Shown here in pieces: positions 15,184-22,564 of a stretch of DNA of 27,979 nucleotides (its first letter is position 1; every line of letters begins with the position of its first letter). The notes beneath the pieces were generated by a model. It had not been told where the DNA came from. It saw nothing but the letters and a program-made list of their open reading frames with translations, and searched no databases. Origin of the DNA: an uncultured Rikenellaceae bacterium (GTDB taxonomy: Bacteria; Bacteroidota; Bacteroidia; Bacteroidales; UBA932); the NCBI GenBank assembly GCA_937906485.1, contig CALCYB010000140.1, positions 1 to 27,979 on the forward strand. The letters run 5' to 3'. The translations under genes were made by a program, and so were the position numbers.

Positions 15184-17187
15184 TTATAGGGTCGCGTATT
15201 TTTCGCCGTATTCCAACATCTGTTTGAGGAAGTCACTCGGATACTCGATGCGGAAACCGGTGATGTTGCCGTTTTCACGAATCGGGATGATTTCCGGATT
15301 GACGAATCCGCCGAACGGTTTAAGTTCCAGGGCTTCATAACGCTCCTTCACTTCCTTGTGCAGTTGGGGGTCAATGTTGACGGCGTAGGTTTCAATCAAG
15401 GCCTTGCCGGCAGCATAGTCGCCTTCTGATTTGATGCGTTGGATCTCTTTGAGCAATTCCCCGAACAGCTGGCGGAGTTTTTCGTAGTCCGTGATGACAA
15501 AGTAGGTCTTGCCGTCGCGAACGCGTTTGTCGATGACCTTGTCCGCAGCACCTTTTTCAAAGCACCATTCGGAAATCAGTTTCCGGTCTTGCATGTGGGC
15601 TTGGGTGTTGGTTTTTCCCAATTCGATGCGGGTGAACTGGGTAAAGATGCCATTACGGATGAAGTTGTCGTATTCGGCTTTGTAGGCTTCGCCATTGGGA
15701 ACGATGCCCAGTTCGACCATCTTCGGATCGGCCAGGTAATACAAGGCGAACAGGTCGGCACGGGCTTCTTCCAATGCGGAGCTGTATTCGGCCAGGGCAT
15801 TGGGAGAAGTGGTCGGCAGCAGTTGTCCGGAACCGTGGCCCAGGCATTCGTGAAGGTCGGTGTGCAGGTTGCCGGTCAGCGAGCCGTAGGCTTTGGCACG
15901 TTCCACTTCCGCATCGTCCCAGGCAAATTCCCGAAGCAGGCTGCGGGGTGATTCTTCAGCGGCTTTGTCATAGGCATCCGAGATGTTGGCGATGGTTACG
16001 GATTTGGAGCCGTAATCCTTGCGGATCCAGTCCGCATTGGGCAGGTTGATGCCGATAGGAGGTGTCGGGAAACAGTCGCCACCCAGGGTGGTTGCGTTGA
16101 TGACTTTGGCAGACACGCCTTTGACTTCTTTTTTCTTGAAGCGGGGATCGATCGGGGAGTGATCTTCGAACCATTGTGCGTTTTCTGAGATCAGACGGGT
16201 GCGTTCAGAAGCCGCCATATCCTTGATGTTGACCACGGATTCCCAGCTGGCTTTCATACCCAGCGGGTCTGAATAGTTTTCAATGAAACCGTTGACAAAG
16301 TCAATCTGAGATTCGTTGTCCTGTACCCAGGCTACGTTGAATGCATCCCAGGTTTCCAGATCACCGGTGGTATAATAATCGATCAGTTGGCGGATGTAGG
16401 CCTTCTGGGTTTCATTTTCGGCATATATACTGGCAGTATCCAAGTGGGCGATAATGCGTTCAATGGCTGTTCCGTACAAGCCGCCCACACGCCATACTTC
16501 TTCCTGGATTTTTCCGTTTTTCTTGACGAGCTTGCTGTTCAGTCCGTAGGAGATGGGGGTTTGGTCCTTGGGGTCCTCCAGTTGGCTGTAGAAGCGGATG
16601 GCCTCGTCACGGCTGACATTTTCGTAGAAGTTGACAGCTGAACCTTTGACGATGTCAAGTTCGGTGCCGGTGTAGCGGCGTTGGGGATACAATGCGGGGT
16701 CGAAGATGATCGGAAGCAGTTTTTCTTTTTGCTGCTCAAGGCCACAGGCATCCATCAATCCGGCAAAATAACTTTCGCTGCAGCCGGGGATGATTTTGTC
16801 TTCGGCATAATGGTGGTGAATCCCGTTGCTGAAGAACACGCGTTTTGCATAGACCTCAAAGGCTTTGAACGCTTCGCTGCTGCGGTCTCCCGGGTATTGG
16901 TTGAGGATGGTTTCCAATACCTTGCGGATTTCCAGATTGTACTTGAAGTGCTGGTCCCAAAGGATGTCCCGTCCGCATTTTGCTGCTTCACCAAGGTGAT
17001 ACAGGAAGGTTTGTTGTTGCAAGGACAGTTTTTCCCAATCCGGAATGCGGTAACGCATTACTTTCAGGTCGGCAAATTCGTCAATCAGGTACTTGAAGTC
17101 CGGCTCTTTCTGGGCCGACTTGTCGCAAGATCCGGCCAGGCAACCCAGACCGGTAAGGGCTAGAATCATGGCGTATTTTTTCATCAT
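15184..17187 (-). CDS. M49-family dipeptidyl-peptidase III, predicted lipoprotein
   Basis: DPP III removes dipeptides from the N-terminus of oligopeptides using zinc. The catalytic HECLGH lies at 446-451, the M49 H-E-x-x-x-H form and the same variant known in Bacteroides DPP III. The downstream EEARADLFALYYLADP supplies the third zinc ligand and its surroundings. GDCFPTPPIGINLPN and NFYENVSRDEA are other family landmarks. The 667-residue length is normal. It begins with a signal peptide ending LAGSC (Cys21), so the enzyme is predicted to be lipidated and outside the cytoplasm, whereas many M49 enzymes are cytosolic. Starts at 17187 or 17184 are both possible. It is divergent from the C11 peptidase gene, with the two -7 boxes 13 bases apart, so the two peptidases may be expressed together. 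Confidence 0.92.
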   Translation of the reverse strand: MMKKYAMILALTGLGCLAGSCDKSAQKEPDFKYLIDEFADLKVMRYRIPDWEKLSLQQQTFLYHLGEAAKCGRDILWDQHFKYNLEIRKVLETILNQYPGDRSSEAFKAFEVYAKRVFFSNGIHHHYAEDKIIPGCSESYFAGLMDACGLEQQKEKLLPIIFDPALYPQRRYTGTELDIVKGSAVNFYENVSRDEAIRFYSQLEDPKDQTPISYGLNSKLVKKNGKIQEEVWRVGGLYGTAIERIIAHLDTASIYAENETQKAYIRQLIDYYTTGDLETWDAFNVAWVQDNESQIDFVNGFIENYSDPLGMKASWESVVNIKDMAASERTRLISENAQWFEDHSPIDPRFKKKEVKGVSAKVINATTLGGDCFPTPPIGINLPNADWIRKDYGSKSVTIANISDAYDKAAEESPRSLLREFAWDDAEVERAKAYGSLTGNLHTDLHECLGHGSGQLLPTTSPNALAEYSSALEEARADLFALYYLADPKMVELGIVPNGEAYKAEYDNFIRNGIFTQFTRIELGKTNTQAHMQDRKLISEWCFEKGAADKVIDKRVRDGKTYFVITDYEKLRQLFGELLKEIQRIKSEGDYAAGKALIETYAVNIDPQLHKEVKERYEALELKPFGGFVNPEIIPIRENGNITGFRIEYPSDFLKQMLEYGEKYATL

Positions 17188-17203
17188 TTAAGAATTTATT
17201 TGG

Positions 17204-17211
17204 CAAAATTA
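17204..17211 (-). promoter_or_regulatory. -7 box for the M49 peptidase gene
   Basis: On the minus strand this reads TAATTTTG, an exact TAnnTTTG, followed by C. It lies 16 bases before the ATG at 17187, giving a predicted leader of about 10 bases. Confidence 0.6.
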
Positions 17212-17223
17212 AGTTATTTTTAT

Positions 17224-17231
17224 CAACTTTG
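17224..17231 (+). promoter_or_regulatory. Possible -7 box for the C11 peptidase gene
   Basis: CAACTTTG differs from TAnnTTTG only in its first base and is followed by C, 8 bases before the ATG at 17240. It is weaker than the other boxes in this window, and transcription from it would be nearly leaderless. Confidence 0.35.
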
Positions 17232-17239
17232 CGAGACAC

Positions 17240-18493
17240 ATGAAACTTATGCGCAACTACATTGGTTCTTGGAGGATGGTTTGCCTGGTGATGCTTCTGG
17301 TCTCGGGTACGCTTGCCTGCTCTACGGAGCACGAAGGGGAGACGGATCACTCGCAGACCTTGTTGATTTATATGGCTGGAAACAGCAACCTTTCTTCTTA
17401 TGCCTATGCCAATATTGAATCAATGACCGAAGGCTATGTGCCGAAGTGGTGCCGTCCAGGCAAAGGGGATGTCCTGTTGGTTTATCTTCATACCAAGGAT
17501 ACCTTGCCCTGCTTGTTGCGCCTGTATCGGGACAACCGGAATCAAGTGAAACAGGAAGTGCTCCGAGAATATGATCCGCACCATTCCCTGGATCCGGAGG
17601 TGATGCGCCAGGTGCTTTCTTTCGCTGCTGAAACCTATCCGGCACGGGAAAACGGACTGGTGTTGTGGTCGCATGGTACCGGTTGGTTGCCGAAAGGGTA
17701 CTACGATGATCCGGATGCTTATGAACACCTGGAATATCCCTACCGGACACAGCAGCGTTACCCGTCCTTGGACGAGGATCCCATGCGGGACTATGTCAAG
17801 GCCATGGGACCGGATTCCGGTGTCGAGATTGATCTTCAAGAATTGGCGGCAGCCCTTCCTGTCCGTTACGATTACCTCATTTTTGATGCCTGCCTGATGG
17901 CGGCAGTCGAGGTGGCGTATGAGTTGCGGGAAAAGACCGCTCTGATGGTTGCCTCATCGGCGGAGATTCTGGCACAGGGTTTTCCTTACCAAAGTTATAT
18001 ACACCCCATTCTCTCAGGCCCGAAAGCGGATCTGGAGTCGGTGGCACGGATTTATTACGATTATTACAACGAGCAGCCCGGTTATTACCGTTCTGCTACG
18101 ATCAGTTTGATCCGAACCGATGCCCTGGAGGAACTGGCAGACGTTGTCAAACCCATCTTTGGCACCTATCGTGACGAAATCCGACAACTGGACCGGTATT
18201 CCGTGCAGGGGTTCTACCGTAACCAACGGGATTTTTTCTTTGATTTGGAAGATTTCATCGCCCGGGTAGCCACTCCCCAGGAGCTGGACCAACTCCAGCA
18301 GGCCTTGGACAAGGTGGTCCTCTACAAAGCTGCCACTCCGGCTTTTCTGGACGGTCCTTCTTATGGATTTGACATCCGCACGCATTGCGGGCTGACCACT
18401 TATATTCCGGATCCGGCCAAGTCCTACCTGAATGAATATTACCGGTCACTGGCCTGGAATCAGGCAGTGGGACTGGTGATTGCAGAAAATTAA
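17240..18493 (+). CDS. C11 (clostripain-like) cysteine peptidase lipoprotein
   Basis: Clostripain-family peptidases cleave after Arg/Lys with a His/Cys dyad. The 417-residue protein shows an N-terminal strand LLIYMAGNSNLSSYA (41-55), the catalytic His145 in LWSHGTGWLP, and the catalytic Cys218 in LIFDACLMAAVEVA. The ASSAEILAQGFPY segment (238-250) that follows is typical of the family. A signal peptide ends VSGTLACS with lipid Cys27. The next residues, STEHEGETD, are acidic, as in surface-exported Bacteroidota lipoproteins, so surface display is likely but inferred. It is divergent from the M49 dipeptidyl-peptidase. An endopeptidase and an exopeptidase side by side suggest stepwise peptide digestion. 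Confidence 0.9.
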   Translation: MKLMRNYIGSWRMVCLVMLLVSGTLACSTEHEGETDHSQTLLIYMAGNSNLSSYAYANIESMTEGYVPKWCRPGKGDVLLVYLHTKDTLPCLLRLYRDNRNQVKQEVLREYDPHHSLDPEVMRQVLSFAAETYPARENGLVLWSHGTGWLPKGYYDDPDAYEHLEYPYRTQQRYPSLDEDPMRDYVKAMGPDSGVEIDLQELAAALPVRYDYLIFDACLMAAVEVAYELREKTALMVASSAEILAQGFPYQSYIHPILSGPKADLESVARIYYDYYNEQPGYYRSATISLIRTDALEELADVVKPIFGTYRDEIRQLDRYSVQGFYRNQRDFFFDLEDFIARVATPQELDQLQQALDKVVLYKAATPAFLDGPSYGFDIRTHCGLTTYIPDPAKSYLNEYYRSLAWNQAVGLVIAEN

Positions 18494-18527
18494 CAGATTT
18501 ATTTTTTCGGTATCCGGAAATTGTTTT

Positions 18528-18535
18528 TATCTTTG
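18528..18535 (+). promoter_or_regulatory. -7 box for rplY-pth
   Basis: TATCTTTG, followed by C, is an exact match to the Bacteroidota consensus. It lies 82 bases before the rplY ATG, giving an unusually long leader for this window (about 75 bases). Confidence 0.7.
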
Positions 18536-18544
18536 CGGCCGCTT

Positions 18545-18589
18545 AAAAACTACGGTTTTTGGTGCAATGGGGTCCGGAAAGACCGGACT
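18545..18589 (+). promoter_or_regulatory. Two-hairpin 5' leader of rplY
   Basis: Two short perfect stems lie between the promoter and the rplY start. AAAAAC (18545-18550) pairs with GTTTTT (18555-18560) around a TACG loop, giving the very stable C(UACG)G tetraloop. GTCCGG (18572-18577) pairs with CCGGAC (18583-18588) around AAAGA, with one extra G-U pair possible. Ribosomal-protein genes are often autoregulated through structured leaders, so this is a candidate. I do not recognise a known leader family. Confidence 0.45.
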
Positions 18590-18616
18590 GAGTAACACAT
18601 TTTTAATTTATTGATC

Positions 18617-19207
18617 ATGAAAGAAATCACTTTGAAAGGTAATGTCCGTACTACCAACAGAAAATCGGACATCAAAAAAGTTCGCAACGAAGGTCGCGTT
18701 CCCTGTATCCTGTACGGTCAAGGCGTAGAAAACGTAATGTTCTCTGTAGATGTTAAAGATCTGAAGACCATTACCCACACTCCTGCCAGCTATATCATCA
18801 ACCTGGATATCGAAGGTGCTTCCTACAAAGCAACTTTCCACCAAATCCAATACCACCCGGTGACTGACGAAGCAATCCACGTTGACTTCCTGGCTATTTC
18901 TGCTGACCGTCCTGTAACCATTGACGTTCCGGTTGAAATCTATGGTAACTCTGAAGGTGTTAAGCAAGGGGGTAAACTCATGGTTTCTGCACGCAAACTT
19001 CGCGTATGCGGTGCTTTGGAAAACCTGCCGGATACCTTGCCGGTTGACATCACTGAACTCAAATTGGGTAAACAAATCTCAGCAGGTGACCTCTCTTATG
19101 ACGGTATCCAAATCGTTTCACCGAAGGGAACCATCGTATGTGCAGTGAAGATGACCCGTGCCGCTTTGGGTGCTGCTGCTGCCGCTGCCGCTGCTGCGAA
19201 GAAATAA
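18617..19207 (+). CDS. rplY: 50S ribosomal protein L25 (Ctc-type, with C-terminal extension)
   Basis: L25 binds 5S rRNA in the large ribosomal subunit. The 196-residue protein is the long Ctc/TL5 form. The N-terminal L25 domain has RKSDIKKVRNEGRVPCILYG. A second beta domain follows with VHVDFLAI-like and RPVTIDVPVEIYGNSEGVKQGG segments and LPDTLPVDITEL. It ends in a low-complexity run of alanines and two lysines (about residues 184-196). I chose the ATG at 18617; the TTG at 18611 would add only two residues. Codon use is more regular than in its neighbours, as expected of a highly expressed gene. pth follows after 24 bases. Confidence 0.95.
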   Translation: MKEITLKGNVRTTNRKSDIKKVRNEGRVPCILYGQGVENVMFSVDVKDLKTITHTPASYIINLDIEGASYKATFHQIQYHPVTDEAIHVDFLAISADRPVTIDVPVEIYGNSEGVKQGGKLMVSARKLRVCGALENLPDTLPVDITELKLGKQISAGDLSYDGIQIVSPKGTIVCAVKMTRAALGAAAAAAAAAKK

Positions 19208-19231
19208 TCATAACCGATTGTTGTCCGAGGT

Positions 19232-19792
19232 ATGAATTATCTGATCGTTGGTTTAGGAAACATCGGATTCGAATACACTCATACGCGACACAACATTGGA
19301 TTCAGCGTGTTGGATGCCTGGGCTCAGGCATCCAACATTGTTTTTGAATCACGTCGCTATGGAAGTATGGCTGAAGTGCGTTTCAAGGGGCGTACCTTCC
19401 ATCTGCTCAAGCCTTCCACGTACATGAATCTCAGCGGAAAGGCTGTGAGTTACTGGGTCAAGGCCCTGAAGATTCCATTGGAGAATGTCCTGGTGATTGT
19501 GGACGATATGGCCCTGCCTTTCGGTAGCCTGCGGATCCGTAAAAAAGGCAGTGACGGAGGACACAACGGGTTGGCCAATATTGCCGAATGTCTGGGAACA
19601 GAGGCCTATCCCCGGATGCGTCTGGGCATCGGTTCTCATCTGGGTTTTGGTTCTCAGGTGGACTTCGTTCTGGGAAAATGGACCGACGAAGAAACCGCCG
19701 GTTTGCCTGAGATCTGTAAAAAGGCAATAGAGGCGGTCAAAGCTTTTGGTACCATCGGGGTCGATCGTACCATGAACCAATACAACGGATAG
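19232..19792 (+). CDS. pth: Peptidyl-tRNA hydrolase
   Basis: Pth frees tRNA from peptidyl-tRNA that drops off ribosomes, in the cytoplasm. The 186-residue protein has the standard architecture. GLGNIG carries Asn10, YTHTRHNIGF carries the catalytic His20, and PSTYMNLSG carries Asn66. VIVDDMALPFG has the Asp91/92 pair that helps activate the histidine, and GSDGGHNGLANI completes the set. Gene order rplY-pth is common in bacteria. It converges on the S4-domain gene with a 40-base gap that holds only a weak hairpin. Confidence 0.96.
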   Translation: MNYLIVGLGNIGFEYTHTRHNIGFSVLDAWAQASNIVFESRRYGSMAEVRFKGRTFHLLKPSTYMNLSGKAVSYWVKALKIPLENVLVIVDDMALPFGSLRIRKKGSDGGHNGLANIAECLGTEAYPRMRLGIGSHLGFGSQVDFVLGKWTDEETAGLPEICKKAIEAVKAFGTIGVDRTMNQYNG

Positions 19793-19832
19793 CAGTCCAA
19801 GGCAATGGACAGCAGTCCGGGACTGTATCCGT

Positions 19833-20216
19833 TTATTCTTCGTTCAAATTGTCCAACAGCCGGTCCAAGGTCCGGCGTTCTTTTTTTGTGGGGCGGCCTG
19901 TACCGCGGTCCCTTCTCATAAAAATGGTTTCGAACGGGGCATTGAGTTTTTCCCGTTCCTGATCGGGCGTCAGGTCTTCCGCATATTGGGGGACCAGGGC
20001 AGCACCCACACGTTTGTCTATCGGGACGATGACCCGCCAGGTGAAGAACACGCTGCCTTTACGGACCGTAATCAAATCATTCTCCTTGACATCGCGGGAG
20101 GGTTTTGCCTCCAGTTGATTGACTTTTACTTTGCCGCTTTTGCAGGCATCGGCCGCTTCTGACCGGGTTTTGAATACCCGGATCGCCCACAGGTATTTGT
20201 CAATTCTCGTTTCCAT
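19833..20216 (-). CDS. S4-domain RNA-binding protein (Hsp15/YrfH-like)
   Basis: The 127-residue protein starts METRIDKYLWAIRVFKTRSE, the typical start of Hsp15-like S4 proteins. The S4 domain (about 3-65) includes ADACKSGKVKVN and KPSRDVKENDLITVR. A basic C-terminal tail (GRPTKKERRTLDRLL) follows. Hsp15 binds stalled 50S subunits that still carry peptidyl-tRNA. The convergent neighbour pth acts on peptidyl-tRNA too, which fits by theme only. I chose the ATG at 20216 because family similarity starts there. The frame is open further upstream only because of the His-codon repeat of manA. The start lies inside the last codons of manA (17-base overlap), so translation is probably coupled. Confidence 0.88.
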   Translation of the reverse strand: METRIDKYLWAIRVFKTRSEAADACKSGKVKVNQLEAKPSRDVKENDLITVRKGSVFFTWRVIVPIDKRVGAALVPQYAEDLTPDQEREKLNAPFETIFMRRDRGTGRPTKKERRTLDRLLDNLNEE

Positions 20217-21321
20217 GGTCGTGACAGTGGCAGTGCTCGTGGTCATGTTCGTGGTCATGTTTGTGATCATGTTCATGATCATGACCGGCTTCTTCTTCGA
20301 TGTAGCTGTCTTTTTCCTCTTCCAGTTTGATGTACACTTCCAGTACCTGGGTATCGGGGACCGTTCCCGAAAGCACAAAATCAGGATAGGCTGCCGGGAC
20401 CAGGATCCATTCGCCGCGGCGGATGGTGTATTGTTCCTGGTTCTTTGAGGGTGTGATGACCGCCTCCCCCTGCAGGGCAAAGTACAGGATGAAACTTTGG
20501 TACTGGTCGGTGTAGATGTGGTAACTGTTTTTCAGATCCAGCCGATTGATGGTGAAGTACTTGTTTTGGGTCAGCAGCGGAGCCTTTTGTTCGGCCGGGA
20601 CAAAATAGTGTTCCGGATCGTAGGCTTTGTAGTTGATGCAGTCGTAGGCCGTTTCCAGATGGGTCTCCCGTCGGGTAGCGGGATTGAGTTCGCGTCCCCA
20701 ATCGTAGAGGCGGTAGGTGACATCGGAGAGCTGCTGTACCTCGGCAATGACGATGCCGCCCTCGGCCGAGTGTACGGTGCCGGCTTCGATGAAGAAAAAG
20801 TCTCCGGGTTTGGGCTCGATGACGTTGAGCACATCCAGTACCCGTCCTTCTTTGCAGCGGTAGTAGAATTCATTGGGATCCATGTCCCGGTTAAAACCCA
20901 TGTAGATTTTTGCTCCAGGTTCGGCATCGAGGATGTACCAGGCTTCGTTCTTGCCGTAGCAGTTGTGCCGGTCAAAGGCCGTCTCGTCGTCGGGGTGTAC
21001 TTGAAGTGAGAGTTTTTCCTGAACATCCAGCAGTTTGATCAGCAGCGGAAACTCATTGCCGAAACATTTGTACAACTCTTCGCCGACAATATCGCCCATG
21101 TAGGTCTCAATGATGTCGTACAAAGCATTTTCGGCCAGGTAACCTTCGGAAACCAGGCTGCTGTCGTCTTCGAAACCGGAGATTTCCCAACTCTCACCGA
21201 TGGTCTCTTGCGGGTCAAAGGGTTTGTTCCATCGGGTGGCAAGACGGTGGTCGCCCCACGGACGCTTGGCGGAAACCGGTATGAATTTCAAAGGATGCAG
21301 GTGTTTTTGATCAGTCTTCAT
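20200..21321 (-). CDS. manA: Mannose-6-phosphate isomerase, class I, with His-rich C-terminal tail
   Basis: ManA interconverts fructose-6-phosphate and mannose-6-phosphate, linking glycolysis to mannose use and GDP-mannose synthesis. The cupin zinc site is visible: Gln107 and His109 in SLQVHPDDE, Glu126 in GKNEAWYIL, and His184 in EAGTVHSAEGG. RPWGDHRL near the start and YDWGREL (206-212) are further family landmarks. The catalytic body ends near residue 340. Residues 345-373 form an unusual tail of alternating His and Asp/Glu, with 12 His and 2 Cys, that looks metal-binding. The tail overlaps the start of the S4 gene. The gene's own start overlaps the end of the CPBP gene by 11 bases. Confidence 0.93.
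   Translation of the reverse strand: MKTDQKHLHPLKFIPVSAKRPWGDHRLATRWNKPFDPQETIGESWEISGFEDDSSLVSEGYLAENALYDIIETYMGDIVGEELYKCFGNEFPLLIKLLDVQEKLSLQVHPDDETAFDRHNCYGKNEAWYILDAEPGAKIYMGFNRDMDPNEFYYRCKEGRVLDVLNVIEPKPGDFFFIEAGTVHSAEGGIVIAEVQQLSDVTYRLYDWGRELNPATRRETHLETAYDCINYKAYDPEHYFVPAEQKAPLLTQNKYFTINRLDLKNSYHIYTDQYQSFILYFALQGEAVITPSKNQEQYTIRRGEWILVPAAYPDFVLSGTVPDTQVLEVYIKLEEEKDSYIEEEAGHDHEHDHKHDHEHDHEHCHCHDHGNEN
20215..20283 (-). repeat. Low-complexity His/Asp/Glu codon repeat at the 3' end of manA
   Basis: Near-repeated CAT/CAC-GA(T/C/A) units encode the H-D-H-E pattern at residues 347-369 of ManA. Such arrays can grow or shrink by slippage, so tail length may vary between strains. Confidence 0.75.
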
Positions 21322-22126
21322 GGTGTTTGGTAAAAGAGGGTTCAGTACTGTGTTGTAGTATGGCCAGGCAGGCCATAAGCAGGCCGGCAGCTGCTATCAG
21401 GGTCAGCGCAGGGTGCCAGGGAAACAGCTCATAAAGAGGGGTGGTTGCCGTATAATCCGGCAGCCAGCGTTGCAGCAGGACGGACAAACTGTTGTTGACG
21501 CTGTGCATAAAGACGGTTGTCCACAGGTTGCCCGTCCGGTAGTAGACCCATCCGAAAAGACTCCCCAGCACAAAGGCCGGAATGGCCTGCCAGGGGTTCA
21601 GGTGGATGATGGCAAAGATCAGGGATGACCACATGATGGCACGGGCAGGGGAGGTGTGGGCAAGCAGCCCCCTCAGAATCAGTCCACGGCACAAGAATTC
21701 TTCCAGCAGCGGGGCCAGTACGGCAACGCTCAGCAAGGTGACCCACAGGTTGCCCCGGGTCATGCTTTCCATCAGTCGGATGAACCAGTCCGGGGTGGGT
21801 ATCCACATCAGCAGCGGTTCGCACAGCAGGCTCGTGGCGGGTACCATGACCAGCAGGAGCAGATAATGGGCCAGGGGTGGTCTTTTCGGGGACAGGCTGC
21901 CACTGTCGGGTAGTCTTCCTCCTGTGCGATGGGCCAGGTAGAGAAAGAGCGGGACGAACAGGACGCCATAGGAAAGGGCCTTGGTCAACAGCGCATGGGT
22001 CCAGCCCAAACCCTGCAGCAGGGCATTGAAAATCCCTTGCAGCAGCCCGCCCCCCAAAAGCAGCACCAGGACCAGGGTCCAGGCTTCTTTCAAGTCGGGC
22101 AGGTAGGGGGATGTGGGGTTCTTCAT
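21311..22126 (-). CDS. CPBP-family intramembrane metalloprotease
   Basis: This family (CAAX protease and bacteriocin processing) comprises inner-membrane glutamate/zinc proteases related to Rce1. The 271-residue protein has several membrane segments and all three active-site motifs: E-E-x-x-x-R as LLEEFLCRG (E142, E143, R147), F-x-x-x-H as FAIIH (H175), and H-x-x-x-N as HSVNN (H208, N212). The substrate is unknown; some relatives mature peptides or act in bacteriocin immunity. It is the first gene of a minus-strand unit with manA and the S4 gene, overlapping manA by 11 bases. A weak TATTTTTA box lies at 22152-22159 upstream on the minus strand. Confidence 0.9.
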   Translation of the reverse strand: MKNPTSPYLPDLKEAWTLVLVLLLGGGLLQGIFNALLQGLGWTHALLTKALSYGVLFVPLFLYLAHRTGGRLPDSGSLSPKRPPLAHYLLLLVMVPATSLLCEPLLMWIPTPDWFIRLMESMTRGNLWVTLLSVAVLAPLLEEFLCRGLILRGLLAHTSPARAIMWSSLIFAIIHLNPWQAIPAFVLGSLFGWVYYRTGNLWTTVFMHSVNNSLSVLLQRWLPDYTATTPLYELFPWHPALTLIAAAGLLMACLAILQHSTEPSFTKHHED

Positions 22127-22168
22127 GGGCTGTATTTAGTCTATTAAAAGGTAAAAATAGTCAAAATA

Positions 22169-22199
22169 TTGTTTAATTTCTCAAAATGAGGTACCTTTG
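22169..22199 (+). promoter_or_regulatory. Full Bacteroidota promoter (TTG, 20 bp, TACCTTTG) for divIC
   Basis: TTG at 22169-22171 and TACCTTTG at 22192-22199 are 20 bases apart, fitting the -33/-7 consensus. The predicted transcript begins just before the ribosome binding site of the next gene. Confidence 0.75.
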
Positions 22200-22207
22200 T
22201 TTGTCAT

Positions 22208-22214
22208 AAGGAGG
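22208..22214 (+). promoter_or_regulatory. Strong Shine-Dalgarno that fixes a TTG start
   Basis: AAGGAGG ends 8 bases before the TTG at 22223. Such a complete Shine-Dalgarno is exceptional in this window, where most genes have none. It supports TTG as the true start of the following gene. Confidence 0.75.
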
Positions 22215-22222
22215 AATATTTC

Positions 22223-22549
22223 TTGAAACTCAAACAGATAATCCGGACAAAACGGGAGCAGAACCGCTGGCTGCGGATCCTGACGAACAAATATACCTTG
22301 GCTACGTTGGTATTTGTTGGTCTGCTTTTCTTTTTGAGTGACAACGGCCTGTTACTGCTGATCAAGAAGAAGTTGGACTTGCGTGAACAGCGCAAGTCCA
22401 TCGAATGGTACGATCAGGAGATTGCAAAACTGGACCGTCGGCTGGAAGAATTGACGCAAGAAAAAGACTCCATCGAACGCTATGCCCGGGAAAATTATCT
22501 CTTCCAGGAGTCCGATGAAGTCGTTTATCTGGTTGTGGATGAAGACTGA
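22223..22549 (+). CDS. divIC: Septum formation protein of the DivIC/FtsB family
   Basis: DivIC/FtsB proteins are short bitopic membrane proteins of the division complex that bind FtsL and FtsQ and help activate septal wall synthesis. The 108-residue product has a basic cytoplasmic N-terminus (KLKQIIRTKREQNRW) and a single membrane segment at about 27-47. A periplasmic coiled coil follows at about 50-90 (LDLREQRKSIEWYDQEIAKL and on). It then ends YARENYLFQESDEVVYLV, a typical finish for this family. The start is TTG at 22223, supported by a strong Shine-Dalgarno. No downstream ATG would preserve the N-terminus. It converges on the HAD gene with a 15-base gap. Confidence 0.85.
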   Translation: MKLKQIIRTKREQNRWLRILTNKYTLATLVFVGLLFFLSDNGLLLLIKKKLDLREQRKSIEWYDQEIAKLDRRLEELTQEKDSIERYARENYLFQESDEVVYLVVDED

Positions 22550-22564
22550 TCCGGCATTGATGCG

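Noticed and set aside
18535..18542. GCGGCCGC palindrome just after the rplY -7 box
   Set aside because: An 8-base G+C palindrome by itself is weak evidence for an operator, and no second copy was seen in other promoters of the window.
19793..19832. CAGTC-CGG-GACTG hairpin and repeated AGCAGTCC between pth and the S4 gene as a terminator
   Set aside because: The stem is only 5 bp with a 3-base loop and has no T-run on either strand, so it is too weak to call.
20217..20290. Repetitive GTGGTCATGTTC-like DNA that first looks like a tandem repeat or CRISPR-like array
   Set aside because: Units are irregular, short and without spacers. On the minus strand they are simply alternating His and acidic codons of the ManA tail.
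20217..20480. Upstream extension of the S4-domain gene to a start at 20480
   Set aside because: The extra residues are the other reading frame of the manA 3' end and its His-codon repeat. S4 family similarity begins at METRIDKYLW.
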